Assembly (NCBI RefSeq): GCF_025698545.1
Contig: NC_068575.1
Coordinates: 49,485,980 to 49,549,979, forward strand
DNA from: Gossypium raimondii
Lineage: Eukaryota; Streptophyta; Magnoliopsida; Malvales; Malvaceae
Direction of reading: 5' to 3'
DNA length: 64,000 nt
Made by a program: the position numbers and the translations under genes. A model generated the notes under the pieces. That model did no database searches and was not told the origin of the DNA. It worked only from the letters and a program-made list of their open reading frames with translations. The first letter of the stretch is position 1, and each line of letters opens with the position of its first letter. Below are positions 48,428 to 60,187 of the stretch, piece by piece.

Positions 48428-49769
48428 CCAAAAAACAAGTAAAATGTAAATTTTAACAAGAAAACAATGTTGGAAGCTCAAAGGGAAAAAAATTAAATAA
48501 TGAGAGAATGTAATTATTAACAAGGAAAATTCAAAGGGACTAAGTGAATGAGATGAAGAAAAATAAGAATAAGGTGGGAGTGGAGGAAAAATGGGATTTT
48601 AACCATCCTAATTCCACACTAAAAAGGTAAAAAATATGGTTTAATGAAAATCAATGGTTATCAATTTAGATCTAAAATTAGAGAGTAATTAGGAGTCGGT
48701 TTGGTGTTTTGGTATATTTAGGCTATTTTTATCGCATTTTTATAAGATAATTTTAAATAAAATTTATGGAGAAATATAAAATATATTTATAAGAATGTAA
48801 ATCTTATATCATATGTTCATAAAATATTTTAATTTTACAAGTAGAGTTAAAATATCGTTATATAAGTCATCTTTAAAATTTTACTATCTTATTTGGTTAC
48901 TCGTACAATAATTTAAGAAAATGCTTATAATACGAAGAAAAATAATTTAGGTTAATAAATAACGGTAGATAAATTTAAAATCATCTTACACAAATATTTT
49001 ACTTTGTTTGATTATGGTATTTAACAAGTAAAATATAGGTATTATTTTATAAAATATCACTTTTTCCCTTAATGAAATTACAGCACCTAATAAATCAAAC
49101 TTTGAAAAAAATTTAACACAATAAATCAAAATTTGAAATTTTAACACTATCACCGCTATATATATTTCAAAGGGTTAAGTTATCGCTGATTCGATAAACT
49201 CAAAATAGTCTAAATTAAATTTGTTTATTAATTAAAATTTTAATTCATTAAATTGAATTTTTCCAAATGCAAAACCAATCAAATTACAATTGTTCATGAT
49301 GCCCACACTTACAAGTTGTAATTTTCTTTCCTATTATTAATAGATTTGAGGTTAATTTGAAAATATTATTCCTTTATATAAAATAATTTAATATAATTTT
49401 TAATAAATGGCTAATTTCACTTAATCTAATCTTTTTTCTTGAATTTTCAAATTTAGAAATCACTCTTAAACCCTAAACCCCAATCAACAACCAACTTATT
49501 GTCTTGAACCTAATACAAAGTTAATCAACTTGGTTTTTTGTATAATTCAATTCTATTTCTTATCTTTCGAATCAAATTATTTCTTTATTTGCCCTTATTT
49601 TCGCATTTAGTTTTGTTATTTTTAGCTTTGAGCTTCCTAATTTTAGTTATTGTAAAGCCTATAAAAGACTAGAACCATTTGGAGTTATACATTAATTTAA
49701 TAAAAAATCATCTTCTCTCATTTAAGTTAAAAGCTCATTTTTCTCTCTTTCCCTACTTGTAAGTGCAAT
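48428..49769. other. AT-rich intergenic region
   Basis: I see no gene. The last 300-350 bp, with a TATA-like CCTATAAAAG near 49661, may be the decayed left terminal repeat of the adjoining copia element. Confidence 0.4.
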
Positions 49770-52700
49770 AGTGGTATCCGAGCCAGGTTTGTTCTTGTTA
49801 GCTTAGAAAAGGTTTCACCTATGGCCTCAGAAAGTAGTTTTGTTCAAGCAGTCATTCCCTGTTTTGATGGTTACTATGACCATTGGAGTATGTTGATGGA
49901 GAATTTACTATGATCAAAGGAGTATTGGTTAATTGTTGAGGCAGGTATCGAAGAGCCTACGGAAGGAGAACCTTTGGCATATGCTTAGAAAGCAGAGTTC
50001 AAAGCGAGAAAGCTGAAAGATTGAAGGCGAAAAATTATCTATTTCAAGCTATTGATCTTCCCATCTTAGAAACTATTCTTTGCAAAAAAAAATACTTCTA
50101 AGGATATATAGCATTTCGTGAAGAAAAAGTGTCAAGGCTCTGTTAGAGTGAAGTGAGCACAACTTCAAGTCTTGAGGAAGGATTTCGAGACTCTACAAAT
50201 GAAGGAAAGAGAATCTGTCACTAACTATTATGCTAAAACCATAGAGATTTGTAACAGGATGTGGTTTCATGGTGGAAAGATGGAGGATGTCACCATAGTG
50301 GAGAAGATTTTGCACTTCATGACACTGAAGTTTAACTATGTCATTTGCGCCATTGAAGAGTCAAAAGATATAGATGAATTGCAAAGCTCTTTGTTGGTGC
50401 ATGAGCAAAAAATGAATCGTAATTCAGCCTCTAAAGAATAAGCTTTAAAGGCTTCTACTTTTATTTCTTCTTGCAATTTTAGAGGAATGGGTAAAGGTAG
50501 AGGTCTAAGTAGAGGAAGAGGAGATCGATGTAGTAGAGATGATGGCAACAGAAATGAAAACAGGAATTACAAAATCAATGATTACCAAAGTAAAGAAAAA
50601 AAACGAGATTTTGATAAATCCAAGATAAAATGCTTTAAATGTCAAAAGTTTGGTCATTATCATTTTGAATGTTTTACTAGGCTACCAAGTGACAATGATG
50701 GACTATCACATTTTGTTAAGAACAAGGAGAGACATTATTGATGGTGGTTCAAGTTAAAAAAGAACCCAAGCTAGAGCCATATGTTTGGTATGTAGATATA
50801 GATTGCAATAACCATATGTGTGGAAGTAAATCATATTTTTTGTATTTAAATGATTATATTTGTTCTACAGTCAGCTTTGGTGATTGTTCTACTATAGATG
50901 TCATGAGAAAAGGTAACATCAATATTAGAACTGAGAATGGTTTTGTGGAAATCATGTCTAATGTGTTATATGCTCTTGCTTTAAAAAACATTTTTTGAGT
51001 GTTGGTTAATTGTTGAAAAAGAGGTATGTTGTCGCTCTTAGAAAAGGTGCCTCGAGATTTCTAATCCATTTAGAAATTTGTTACTATTGTGAAAATGAGT
51101 CAGAATAGGTTGTTTCCATTGAAGATTAAATATTCTTCATGGCTATGACATTTTCGCTATGACCATTTAAACTTCAGTGGTTTGAAGATACTTGAAAAAA
51201 TGTGGTGACTTATCTTCCTCCAATTATCTCTCTCCCTAATTTGTGAAGAATGTGTTGTTGGCAAACAACATTGATCTCAATTTTTCAATGACAAAACATG
51301 AAGAGCAAAAGATGTATTGAAGTTGGTGCACTTAGACATTTATGGGGTAATAAATCCAATTTCTGATAGAAGTAAAATGCATTTTATTACCTGTATTGAT
51401 GATTATTCTCGTAAAACTTGGGTTTACCTTCTACAAGAAAAATTAGAGGCTTTTAATGCATTTAAAAGCTTCAAAGCTCATATAGAAAATGAGAATGGAA
51501 AAATCATTCAGGTTCTCCAAACTAATCGTGGTGGTGAATATTACTCTAAGGCGTTTGAATTTTTTAGTGGCGTTCATGGCATCCGAAGAGAACTCACAAC
51601 CTCTTATGCACCATAACAAAATGGTGTATCGAAAAGGAAAAATAGAATCATTGCCAACATGGTTTAAAGCCTACTAGCAAGAGGGAGAATTTCAAAGGTT
51701 TTTTGGCCAAAAGCTATAATTTGGAGCATCTACATCTTGAATAGGAGTCTCGCTCATGCTCTTCAAAATGTGACTCTGAAGGAGGCTTGGAGTGAAAGGA
51801 GATCAACAGTAGATCACTACAAAATTTTTGAGTGCATTGCCTAGGCACATGTCCCAAAGGAGAAAAGAAATAACCTTGATGATAGAGGTGAGAAGTGCGT
51901 CTTTCTTGGTATTAGCAAAATATCAAAGGCATACAAATTGTTCAATCTTGTGACAAATAAGGTCATGATTAGCCAAGATGTTATGTTTGATGAAGAGAAC
52001 ACATGAAATTAGGATGAAGCACAACCTACTCAATTCCTTTGTGATAATGAAGTTGAAGAAATGCCGAATAATACTTCTCCACCAGCCATTAAAGTATTGC
52101 CTACACATAGAGAAGAAACTAGTGCAGTAACTGAAGCACTTCATTGTGTTCGAAGAAGGCCCAATATGGTTGCAAGATTATGAAGTAGTCGAAATTGGAG
52201 AAAATAATGATACAATTACTCATTTTGCATTATTTGCATATTGAGACCTAACAAGTTTTGAAAGTGTTGTCAAGGAGACAAAATGGAAAAAAGACAATGA
52301 ATGCTGAGATCGAAACAATTGAAAGAAATGATACTTGGGAGTTGACTGATCGTCCTAAGAGGCACAAAATCATTAGAGTTAAATGGGTCTAAAAGACAAA
52401 GCTAAAGGAGAATAGAGAGGCTGACAAGCTAAAAGGTACAAACAAGATTATAATTTAGACTATACAAAAGTTTTCGCCCCAATTGTAAGACATGACACTA
52501 TCAAATCAGTGATTGCTTTAGCAATGTGGAACTCTTGGCCTATCTTCTAGTTAGATGTAAAATCAACATTCTTATAGATACTTGGATGAAATGGTATTTA
52601 TTAAACAACCCCATGATTATATTAAGGTTGGAAATAAGCATAAGATTTATCTATTAAAGAAAGCTCTTTCTGGACTAAAACAAGCTCCACGTTATTGGTA

Positions 52701-53430
52701 TGGTCACATTAAGGGTTATTTTTTAAAAGTGGGGTTTCAAAAGTTCCCATATGAACACACTTTTTGTTCAAATTGAAGATAATGGGAAAATGTTGATTAT
52801 GTGGTTAAATGTTAACAATCTTATTTTTACTGAGAATGATAGGGTAAGGTTTGATTATTTTAAAAGATCTATGATAGATTAGTTTCAAATGTTTGATCTT
52901 TGGAAGATGCACTATTTTCTTGACCTAAATGCAATATTATGATGCAGTTTCTCCTAAAAAAAATATGTGAATATATTTTTAAATAAATTCAAGATGATAA
53001 ATTGCAACTCTATCAACACTCTAACAAAGTTTGGCTTAAAGTCAATTAAAGAAGGAAATGGGACGAAGGTGGATAGCACACTTTACAAGCAAATTGTAGG
53101 CAGTTTGAGGAATCTAACTACTGTGAGGCCAAACATTATGAGTCTTATTAGCAAGTAAATGAAACGTCCAACCAAAAAGCATTTATCAGCTGTCAAGAGA
53201 GAATCCTTCGTTACTTATAAGGAACAAAGAATTTTAAGATTTTATGCAAGAAAAGTGAAACGTCAAACATAATTGACTTCACCAACAATGATTATGCAAG
53301 AGATTAAGATAACAAAATGAGCACTACAAGCTATACTTTTATGCTTGACACAATGAATTTCATGATCATCTAAGAAGCAATCAATTGTTACATTATCAAG
53401 CTCAAAAGTTGAATTCATTGTTGCTACAAG
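49770..53430 (+). mobile_element. Ty1/copia LTR retrotransposon, decayed fossil
   Basis: A tRNA-Met-type primer-binding site (TGGTATCCGAGCC, near 49773) begins the internal region. In order there follow a gag region with UBN2-type sequence (about 50170-50440), a CCHC zinc knuckle (CFKCQKFGHYHFEC, near 50630), protease-like sequence, an integrase core (about 51317-51620), a reverse transcriptase region (about 52300-52800, including [11 protein letters not shown]) and an RNase H tail to about 53430. The gene order gag-PR-IN-RT-RH defines copia. The coding frames are interrupted many times, so the element is dead and old. A right LTR is not evident and the left one is uncertain. Confidence 0.85.
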
Positions 53431-53876
53431 CATATCATATAAAGTTTAACCTCCTACTAAACCTTAACAATGAAAGAACATTTCAACTAGAGTGGATCAA
53501 ATTGATGTATTTTACCAAGCTCTCGAGTTAAAATAATTTTTCAAATTCAAGAAAATATTTAACCTTTGACGTTAAATGATTACATTTGATAAATAAATTA
53601 TTCCTAAAATTAAAAACTACCAAATATGGTTAAAGATTCTTTTTCATATTTAAGTTTTTGAACTTACTGATATTAAGTATTGTAACACCTAAAACTGGAT
53701 TACATGACAAAGGCAGCCAGTTTTTTCTCACTAGTTAGTCTTACTTGCCAAAATAATCTACATGAAATACTTTTGTGATGGTAAAACAAATGTTCAAGTT
53801 CCCAAAACATTTTGCTTTACATTTTTTTTTGTTGCTGATCTGACAAAAAAAATTGATTTTGCAAAGAGAGAGAAGA

Positions 53877-53968
53877 GGCTCAGAAAATGTTTAAGAATGG
53901 ATGGAAAGTTTCATCCTCATATATAGAATCAGATTAACGAGATTAAAATTTCTATAATCATCATCGCC
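53877..53968 (-). ncRNA. C/D box snoRNA candidate, guide complementary to 25S rRNA
   Basis: Read on the minus strand, this 92-nt segment has the full box order of a C/D snoRNA: C box ATGATGA (complement of 53958-53964), D' box CTGA (53929-53932), C' box GGATGAA (about 53910-53916) and D box CTGA (53880-53883). The ends GGC and GCC can pair. The 12-13 nt just before D' are the exact complement of GATTAACGAGATT, which I recall as part of the conserved 25S/28S rRNA sequence ATGGATTAACGAGATTCCC. The usual rule (fifth nucleotide from D') would place 2'-O-methylation on the second A of the TTAA in that stretch. The second guide, before D, has no target that I recognise. The upstream promoter supports a ribosome-biogenesis gene. 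Confidence 0.72.
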
Positions 53969-56900
53969 ATCTCCTCCTTCTTCAATCATACATAAACATA
54001 GACATCAGATTTCATATAGACGAATGGTATATGGCAAACGAAGAAACTGCCTCAAAACAAATTCATCTTTCGCAGAGTGCGTTTGCAACCATTTTTTCTT
54101 TTAAGAAGAAAATTTAAAAAATAAGAAGGAAAAGAAAAGGAATATGCCAGTAAGAACAGGGCCTGAAAAACCAGAAGGAAAAAGATGAGATTCAGGTGAG
54201 TGATACCGGCTGAGTTTACATATCGCAAGTATTTTTCCATTATTTGATTGACTGAGTCGATTCTATCTGCAACCCAACCAAGAAGCTGACTTGCTTTAAA
54301 ATCATGCAAATTTTTACTCACAAAAAGCATGAAAAAAATTTAGAAACATACGAAAATCCAAGGAAAAAAAAAATGATTCTGCTCTTAACATAACACAAGC
54401 TGCGGAGAAGAAGAGGCGAGAATGGGATACTATTTATATAGAAAAAGGAAGTTAGGGTTTTGTAGCTAATCAGGCCTGCGCCCCAAAGGCCCAGTATATT
54501 TGTAATATGATTTAAGTGATGGTGCATACTGCATAGTCACTCAAAATTGAAATGTTTTCCATCATAAAAAAAATTTAATAAATTAATCTAATAATTTTTC
54601 TTTAAAAAAAGTTCCAAGGGTCGAAACTCAAAAACAGTCGGTCCAAGTTACAAGCTAGATACTTAAATCATAATTTTTTGTTTTCGTTTTTCTTAATAAT
54701 GAAAATCCTTTAAAATAATATGGTTAATTAAAATTAAAACTTTTATTTTTGAAAAATAAAAATTAGGAATGCTAAAAGTTTGTTTTCAGTATTTTCACTC
54801 ATCTGATAATCCATTGAAATAAATTAAAGTAAATTCCTTTGGTTTTTAAAATATGTTTTATTTTTATTTTTATTTTCAGATGATAATTTTAATTTTTATT
54901 TTCCAAAACTTAAAAGAAAGTTAATATTATTTTCAAATATTTTCACTTTTATAAAGCTTTTGTTAGTGAACAATAATGAAAATAACTTTTTATTATTTCT
55001 TAATTTTACATATTTTCATTTTCATTTTCAAATATCATTTTAAAACTTTCAACCAAATAATTTTTTTCAATGTTTTCCAATTTTCAAGAAAATGAAAACA
55101 AAATGACTTATTTTATTTTAACATGATCCTTTAAATATTTTATTTATTAAAGGATCTAATTATATTTCATACTTAATTTTAATAAATATATCAAACGAAT
55201 TTTATAGCTTAAATTCACTAATTAATTTTTCAATTTATCAAAACACCTAAAAGCCTTTGTAAAATGAAAAGAGAGTTAAAACCAAAGGTTTTAATTTTAA
55301 ATGAATTAACAAGAGTTCAAATTATATAAAGGCAAAAATGCTTTATTCAATAATGTTTAAATATAAAGAATTTTAAAATTGCATTTCTCATATATTAAGA
55401 AAATAGGTACTAATATTAAAAACAAAATTTTAGTCTGAATTTTTTAAAAATTAAAAACCAAATGAATCTAAATATTTATAAACACACGTATTGATAGTTA
55501 ATTTGAGTTAGACTAAATTGTCATTCAAGCTATTAAATAAGTCAAATTTGATTTTTATTACTACTGAAATTTGAGCTCCAACACAATAACAAGATATGAA
55601 ATCAAAAACGAGAATCAAACACATATTTTACAAGCTTCAACTTTAAACGCAAGAATCCACAGTGCCTGCTCTCAAGAAATACGTCAGTAGTTGTAACAAT
55701 ATCAAGATTCATCGCATCGAGTGGGCACATCAACATGCCACACTATTATAATTGGGTGAAAACAAGGTCAACAACTCAAGGTTGAATTCAACCAATTTTT
55801 ATGCTCCACTGCTTTACATCACGAAACAGCAAAAAACTGACACTACTAAAACCAAAGTAGCACCAAATTTTCTTACGAGATGTCATTACATTACCTAAGA
55901 AAGATGTATTGTGGTTACCCTCTATATTTCGGAATCTTGGCACTACTGAGAAGGAAAGATTTACTGGCTCGAAAACAGCAACCCAAGAACATGAGATTCT
56001 GTGAACCAAATGCCCCACTAAATGACTAATATAGTTACTGAATATAAGAGATGATAAGATGAGGTTCTCTTGTGTACTGTGAGTGGATTTCAGCAATTTC
56101 AATATTGTAAACTAAGCTTTCTAAAACCGAAGTATGTTGAGCATCTGAAGTATATCCTCCATCATTTCAAACTCTTTACTGCCTATACAATGCATCAATC
56201 CAGTTATTGAATGAGAGACATCCTAATTCCAAACCAGTATGCATAAGATTAAACCATACCCTGTAGTCAAAGCTAACACACTAAAATTGAGACAACATTG
56301 AAGATTATAACTTTAACATCACAAAATGAAAGGCATGGTCAGGTCTAGTTCAGAAGAAAGGTATACACAAAATCCCAAGTCTGATTTGGGGACAAAGTTA
56401 TTATAACATTTTAGAGGGGAAAAGAATGACTTCCACTAAATGAACTACAGAAATTTAACCTATTGTAACTCATAAAAGATAACCCCCTTTTACTGGGAAT
56501 AGAAATTCATATTAGGAGTACAAGTATAAAGCCTGAACTGGAATTAAAGTGTATTGAAATCGAGGACCTTTAACTTGGAGTTCTCAAGAAAATCAACTTA
56601 TGTAGGATCTTCTTTTGTTTGCAAGTTATATTATTTTAAACCCATCGGAATATAATCCAGCTCTTTCCTGTACTTATGTGGCTTAAACTAACAATGGACG
56701 GCTTAATTGAAATTGAATATCAAGTACACTGTTCTGCAGAGTATGTCATCCACTCATCCCTATGTTCCTAAGCAATCCGATACTCAACCAAGTTTGCAAT
56801 TACAGTCGTGTGATCTTTGTACTATAGCTAAAAAAGTCTGATGCTGTACTGATCTGGTCTGTTAAGTCACTACACAAAAACACTCCCTTTGCTCATAAAT

Positions 56901-57452
56901 CATTAGAATCTGTAGAATAACGTTGCCTACAATCAGTTATACATAAACTAGGTTTGCTAGGGAATTAAATATCACCACTTAAGCATACAGCTCTACAGGA
57001 GTGATGAAGGAAAAAAAAAAGATCAAATGTACCTCCAATAAACAATTTTGATACCTCACATTAACAAATCAGACACCTTCCAAAGAAACATCTGATTTTC
57101 TTTATTTGCTACAGCTCTAGAAAATCAATCGACTGACATAATATTCAATACTTGAAAAAGAAAATCTCAGTCAATTCAATCACATGTCCCTGTAATTTCT
57201 CTCCAAAGAAGCAATATAACTTTCTAGAAATTTAATAAAGCATGACAATGAAGAAATCGCAAAATAGCATAAAAAAACTGTAGAATATCTTGCATTTAAA
57301 TTCCAAGCACCCAAATCACATGGGGCAGCAATGCATAAAAATCATAAATAAAATTCGTTTCATTCAAAGTAACAAAATTATTATTACTTCCAGGAAAACA
57401 ACAGAAATGCACTAAATGTTCCCACATTCATCTCTTTTTCCCCTACAAATAT
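53969..57452. other. snoRNA leader and long non-coding stretch
   Basis: Between the promoter at 54431-54493 and the snoRNA lies about 430 bp of transcribed-looking sequence with a 92-codon minus-strand frame (54052-54330) that I cannot assign to a family. It may host a further small RNA, but I could not identify one. From 54540 to 55760 the sequence is plain AT-rich. The part 55780-57450 is of more even composition and may be a 3' untranslated or intron region of the complex I ferredoxin gene; no coding exon is visible. Confidence 0.45.
54431..54493 (-). promoter_or_regulatory. TATA + telo-box + site II promoter for the snoRNA transcript
   Basis: On the minus strand, in 5' to 3' order, are a site II element TGGGCC (54488-54493), a telo-box AAACCCTAA (54452-54460) and a TATA box TATATAAATA (54431-54440). 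This trio is the known promoter architecture of plant ribosomal-protein and snoRNA genes. It points at the snoRNA candidate about 460 bp downstream. Confidence 0.7.
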
Positions 57453-57932
57453 TTATGGAATATCCCACGGCTTAGCCTCGGGGACGGCGACGACCATACC
57501 TTGGAGCTGAGGCGTAAGCACGACCTGACATCCAAGCCTGGAATGCTTGTTCAAGATGCGACCCCTCGAATTCCTCACCAACACATACTCCTCATCATAG
57601 GTACGCGGCGGAAGCTTCTCGAGCCACTCCTGGGCAATGTTGACCTCGCATTCGGCGGAGCAAGCGTCGATCTCCTCGAGGCGGTGAGAGTCGGGGTCGA
57701 TCAGGCCGCTGTTAGTCAAGGCACGAAGTAAGGTCTGGCCAGCGAGGCCGACAACCTCACGCTTCTGGCCTTCAGGGTCGATAGCGAAGAGCTTGACGAG
57801 CCGATCAGCAACTTTTTTGGAAGAGGAGGGGGAGGAGGTTAAGGTGGCGGAGGATCGGGTGAGGATTTGGGAGGAGAGAGATGGGAGACGGTGGATTTGG
57901 GAGGTGAGTTTTTGGAGCGTCGAAATCGCCAT
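57453..57932 (-). CDS. Mitochondrial complex I ferredoxin-like subunit (C1-FDX)
   Basis: This intronless minus-strand gene encodes 159 aa. Residues 1 to about 35 (MAISTLQKLTSQIHRLPSL and on) are basic and rich in Ser, Leu and Thr, a typical mitochondrial presequence. The rest is a 2Fe-2S ferredoxin-type fold: ADRLVKLFAIDPEGQKREVV, then DACSAECEVNIAQEWLEKLP and RGRILNKHSRLGCQVVLTPQ. Cys residues are at CSAEC and GC, fewer than the four of a classical plant ferredoxin. By memory it matches Arabidopsis At3g07480, a subunit that bridges the membrane arm and the carbonic anhydrase domain of plant complex I. The start ATG at 57932 gives the presequence. Upstream sequence to 58130 is open in other frames but not coding. 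Confidence 0.82.
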   Translation of the reverse strand: MAISTLQKLTSQIHRLPSLSSQILTRSSATLTSSPSSSKKVADRLVKLFAIDPEGQKREVVGLAGQTLLRALTNSGLIDPDSHRLEEIDACSAECEVNIAQEWLEKLPPRTYDEEYVLVRNSRGRILNKHSRLGCQVVLTPQLQGMVVAVPEAKPWDIP

Positions 57933-58364
57933 ATTGGGGGGTGTGGAAGAGGTAGAGAAAGATTGGAGAGGAGGTTCAGTTCCGTGGGCCGTTCAGTGTT
58001 GTATTTCTTTTCAGCGATTTGGTTCGGTTATTCGGAGCTTGACTTTTGCAAAGTGGGTTCCCTACGGTTCGCAAGCCTGCGGTGCCAACCTAACCTTACG
58101 TTTTCCTTCCTTGCCAAAATAAAAGAAAATTAATATACAAGAATGGTTTTATTGCTAATATTCGAAGGTTAGATCCGATATTGATTAGCTGTAAACAAAA
58201 ATTTGAAGCTTAATTTTTGAGAAAAAAAAATTTATGAGTTTAAAAATGAAATTTATATTTAAAATATGAGTAAAATTAAAGCTCTAATGCTCGATGTTTT
58301 AGTTTGAAATGATTCGTTTTTAAAAATTATAATATATTACGAATCTTAAAGTTATTATTATTAA
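57933..58364. other. Upstream region of the complex I ferredoxin gene
   Basis: The first 150-200 bp are of higher GC and contain CT-rich and AACCTAACC-like sequence, as expected of a 5' leader and promoter. The remainder is AT-rich up to the Mutator-type element. I see no second gene. Confidence 0.45.
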
Positions 58365-58893
58365 GAGTACTTTGGGCAATTTCCTAAAAAAAGCTTCTTC
58401 TTTTTTTAAATTACCGAAATGGGCCCGGTATTTTATTATTTATCGGAATGGGCCTTTTCCAAAGAATCGCGCCCACGTCGGTATGACGTTAGGGGCGATG
58501 CCAGAAATCATGGCCACGTCGGTAGGCTTTCTTGCGACGTGTACGACTTGCCCAACGCGTGAACAGTGCAACTAATGAAATTTGATGTATATAGTTGCAC
58601 TAAATTATTTAAATTATTTATAATACCTAAATTATCCCTATTTATTTGTTATATTACATAAAATACTCCTTTGAAAATACAAAACATTATGATAGCTAAT
58701 TTAAAATTTATTCTCCACAACTAATGAAAATCATTTAAAATACTAAAACTAGATCTGTCTGAACAAACTAAAAGAAAATCCCTGGAATGCTGTGATTTCT
58801 TCGTCTTCAACGAAAGATCTCGAGAAAGATCATAGTGAGGACAACTTGTGCTTAATGAGGAAGCAAATTTGGACACTCAGAATCATCTAACAA

Positions 58894-59103
58894 TTATGCA
58901 GAACAGCAGCCGTCTTTCTTCACAGTTGAAACATCATCCCGAGAGCCGACATTGATGGTTTGTCCCTTGGGCAATGTTGTTTGATCATTCCCTCCTTCGA
59001 GTGCTTTTCGACTGATCACATGATGTATTTGAGTTAGTACTTCAGTGAATGCATGCTCAACATTTGTAGATTCAAGGGCAGATGTTTCCATAAAGAAGCG
59101 CAT
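58894..59103 (-). pseudogene. Captured C-terminal fragment of a RabA (Rab11-type) GTPase
   Basis: The minus-strand frame gives [20 protein letters not shown], then [12 protein letters not shown] and [20 protein letters not shown], and ends GCCSA with a stop at 58894. ETSAL is the G5 guanine-binding motif of Rab proteins, and CCSA is a prenylation-type tail. A full RabA is about 215-220 aa; the G1-G4 motifs are absent, so only the last ~70 residues are here. The frame from FFMET to the stop is undamaged. The remaining sequence to about 58750 may be the donor gene's 3' untranslated region. It sits inside the inverted-repeat element 58374-59428 and has no promoter of its own that I can see. Confidence 0.78.
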
Positions 59104-59213
59104 ACATGTGGGCGCGACTTATCTGTTTACTTTTTTCTCCAAAACCCTAAAAATCCTAAAACTCTAAACCATAAAATCCAAAACCTACAAGTCAGGAAAT
59201 CGCGTTACGTTAA

Positions 59214-59278
59214 GCGCTTTCTCGACGTGGCAACAAATCGTGTCCACGAGGCGATTTGTTGCCACGTCAAGAAAGCGC
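59214..59278. repeat. Near-perfect hairpin with 27-bp arms inside the MULE-type element
   Basis: Arms 59214-59240 and 59252-59278 are inverted copies (GCGCTTTCTCGACGTGGCAA and on) with one difference, separated by 11 bases. ACGTGGC and ACGTCG motifs are dense around it. It could be transcribed into a small-RNA precursor or be a structural part of the element. Confidence 0.65.
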
Positions 59279-59437
59279 CTCGACGTGGTCGCATTTCGGC
59301 ATGTCCCCGACATCGCTACGACGTGAACGCAATTTGCCGGAAAATGGCCTATTCCGGTAAATAATAAAATAACGGGCCCATTTCGGTAAATTTATAAAAA
59401 AATTTAAGCTTTTATTGGTAAATCAGCTGAGTACTTT

Positions 59438-60187
59438 ACCTAAATATTACTTACCCTAATAGAGCTAGTCTTAAACGCGGAACAGACGAAAATATTTATG
59501 ATCATACTAGAAAAATCATCATATGTTAATTCTTTGTTACCCTAAAAAATTATGTTAAAAGTTTTTATTTTGTATATTATATAATTTATATTATAATATA
59601 AATATTAAGCTAAATTGTTTATATTTAAATTTTCAATAAAAATATAATGATAATAATAAAATGTATATACATACAATTACTAAATATCAAATATATATTT
59701 ATAAAAATAAGAACAAAATTTGAAACCCATGATTCGAATAAATACATTTAAATATCTATATATTATATTAATAATCCGACTCTACTAATTATTATTAATT
59801 TTCATACTTACAATATCTTAGTTCTACCACTAATCTTAACATCAATTCCAATATTTATAATTATGGGCAATAAACTCCACACTCACCTTTCAAGTGACTT
59901 TTCTGAGAAAATCTAAACTATTTTTTAATCGAAAATACAGAAATTCAAATTTCTGAATATCACAAATCAATTAAAGTAAGCTGGAATTTCATAAACCTTT
60001 TATTTCCCCAGAAACCATAGAGTTCACAAGCTTAGTTTATTTTCTAATCGCTACTTCTGAAAGTAGAGATTACATTTGAGACCAGAAAATGAAAGTTCAA
60101 AGTCCAACCAGCAGCTTATGATTTGGTCCAAAACTAGACCTGTCCTCTATAATATTTCTCTCCTTACTGTTTCATAGAGACTTTGAA
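59438..60187. other. AT-rich intergenic region and 3' end of the oxidoreductase gene
   Basis: The sequence is very AT-rich to about 59870 with no gene. The last 200-300 bp before 60188 should include the 3' untranslated region of the minus-strand FAD oxidoreductase. Confidence 0.5.

Larger units (their letters stand above)
58374..59428. mobile_element. Pack-MULE-like element carrying a RabA gene fragment, 9-bp target duplication
   Basis: This 1055-bp element is flanked by the exact 9-bp repeat GAGTACTTT (58365-58373 and 59429-59437). Its ends are inverted copies over about 100 bp, sharing blocks such as TTACCGAAATGGGCCCG (58412-58428 and inverted near 59370) and the CGGAATGGGCC/CGGAATAGGCC block next to it. 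The central part holds the 3' end of a Rab GTPase gene (about 58750-59105). To its right lies a near-perfect 27-bp hairpin (59214-59278). Long inverted ends, 9-bp duplication and a captured host exon together fit a Pack-MULE. No transposase is present. Confidence 0.75.

Noticed and set aside
54052-54330. 92-codon minus-strand frame below the telo-box promoter
   Set aside because: A plausible ATG and a hydrophobic stretch exist, but I recognise no family, and the promoter is better explained by the snoRNA. Left as unassigned.
57793-58133. Plus-strand frames of 88-109 codons around the complex I ferredoxin start
   Set aside because: Antisense shadows of the presequence and 5' leader; no family resemblance.
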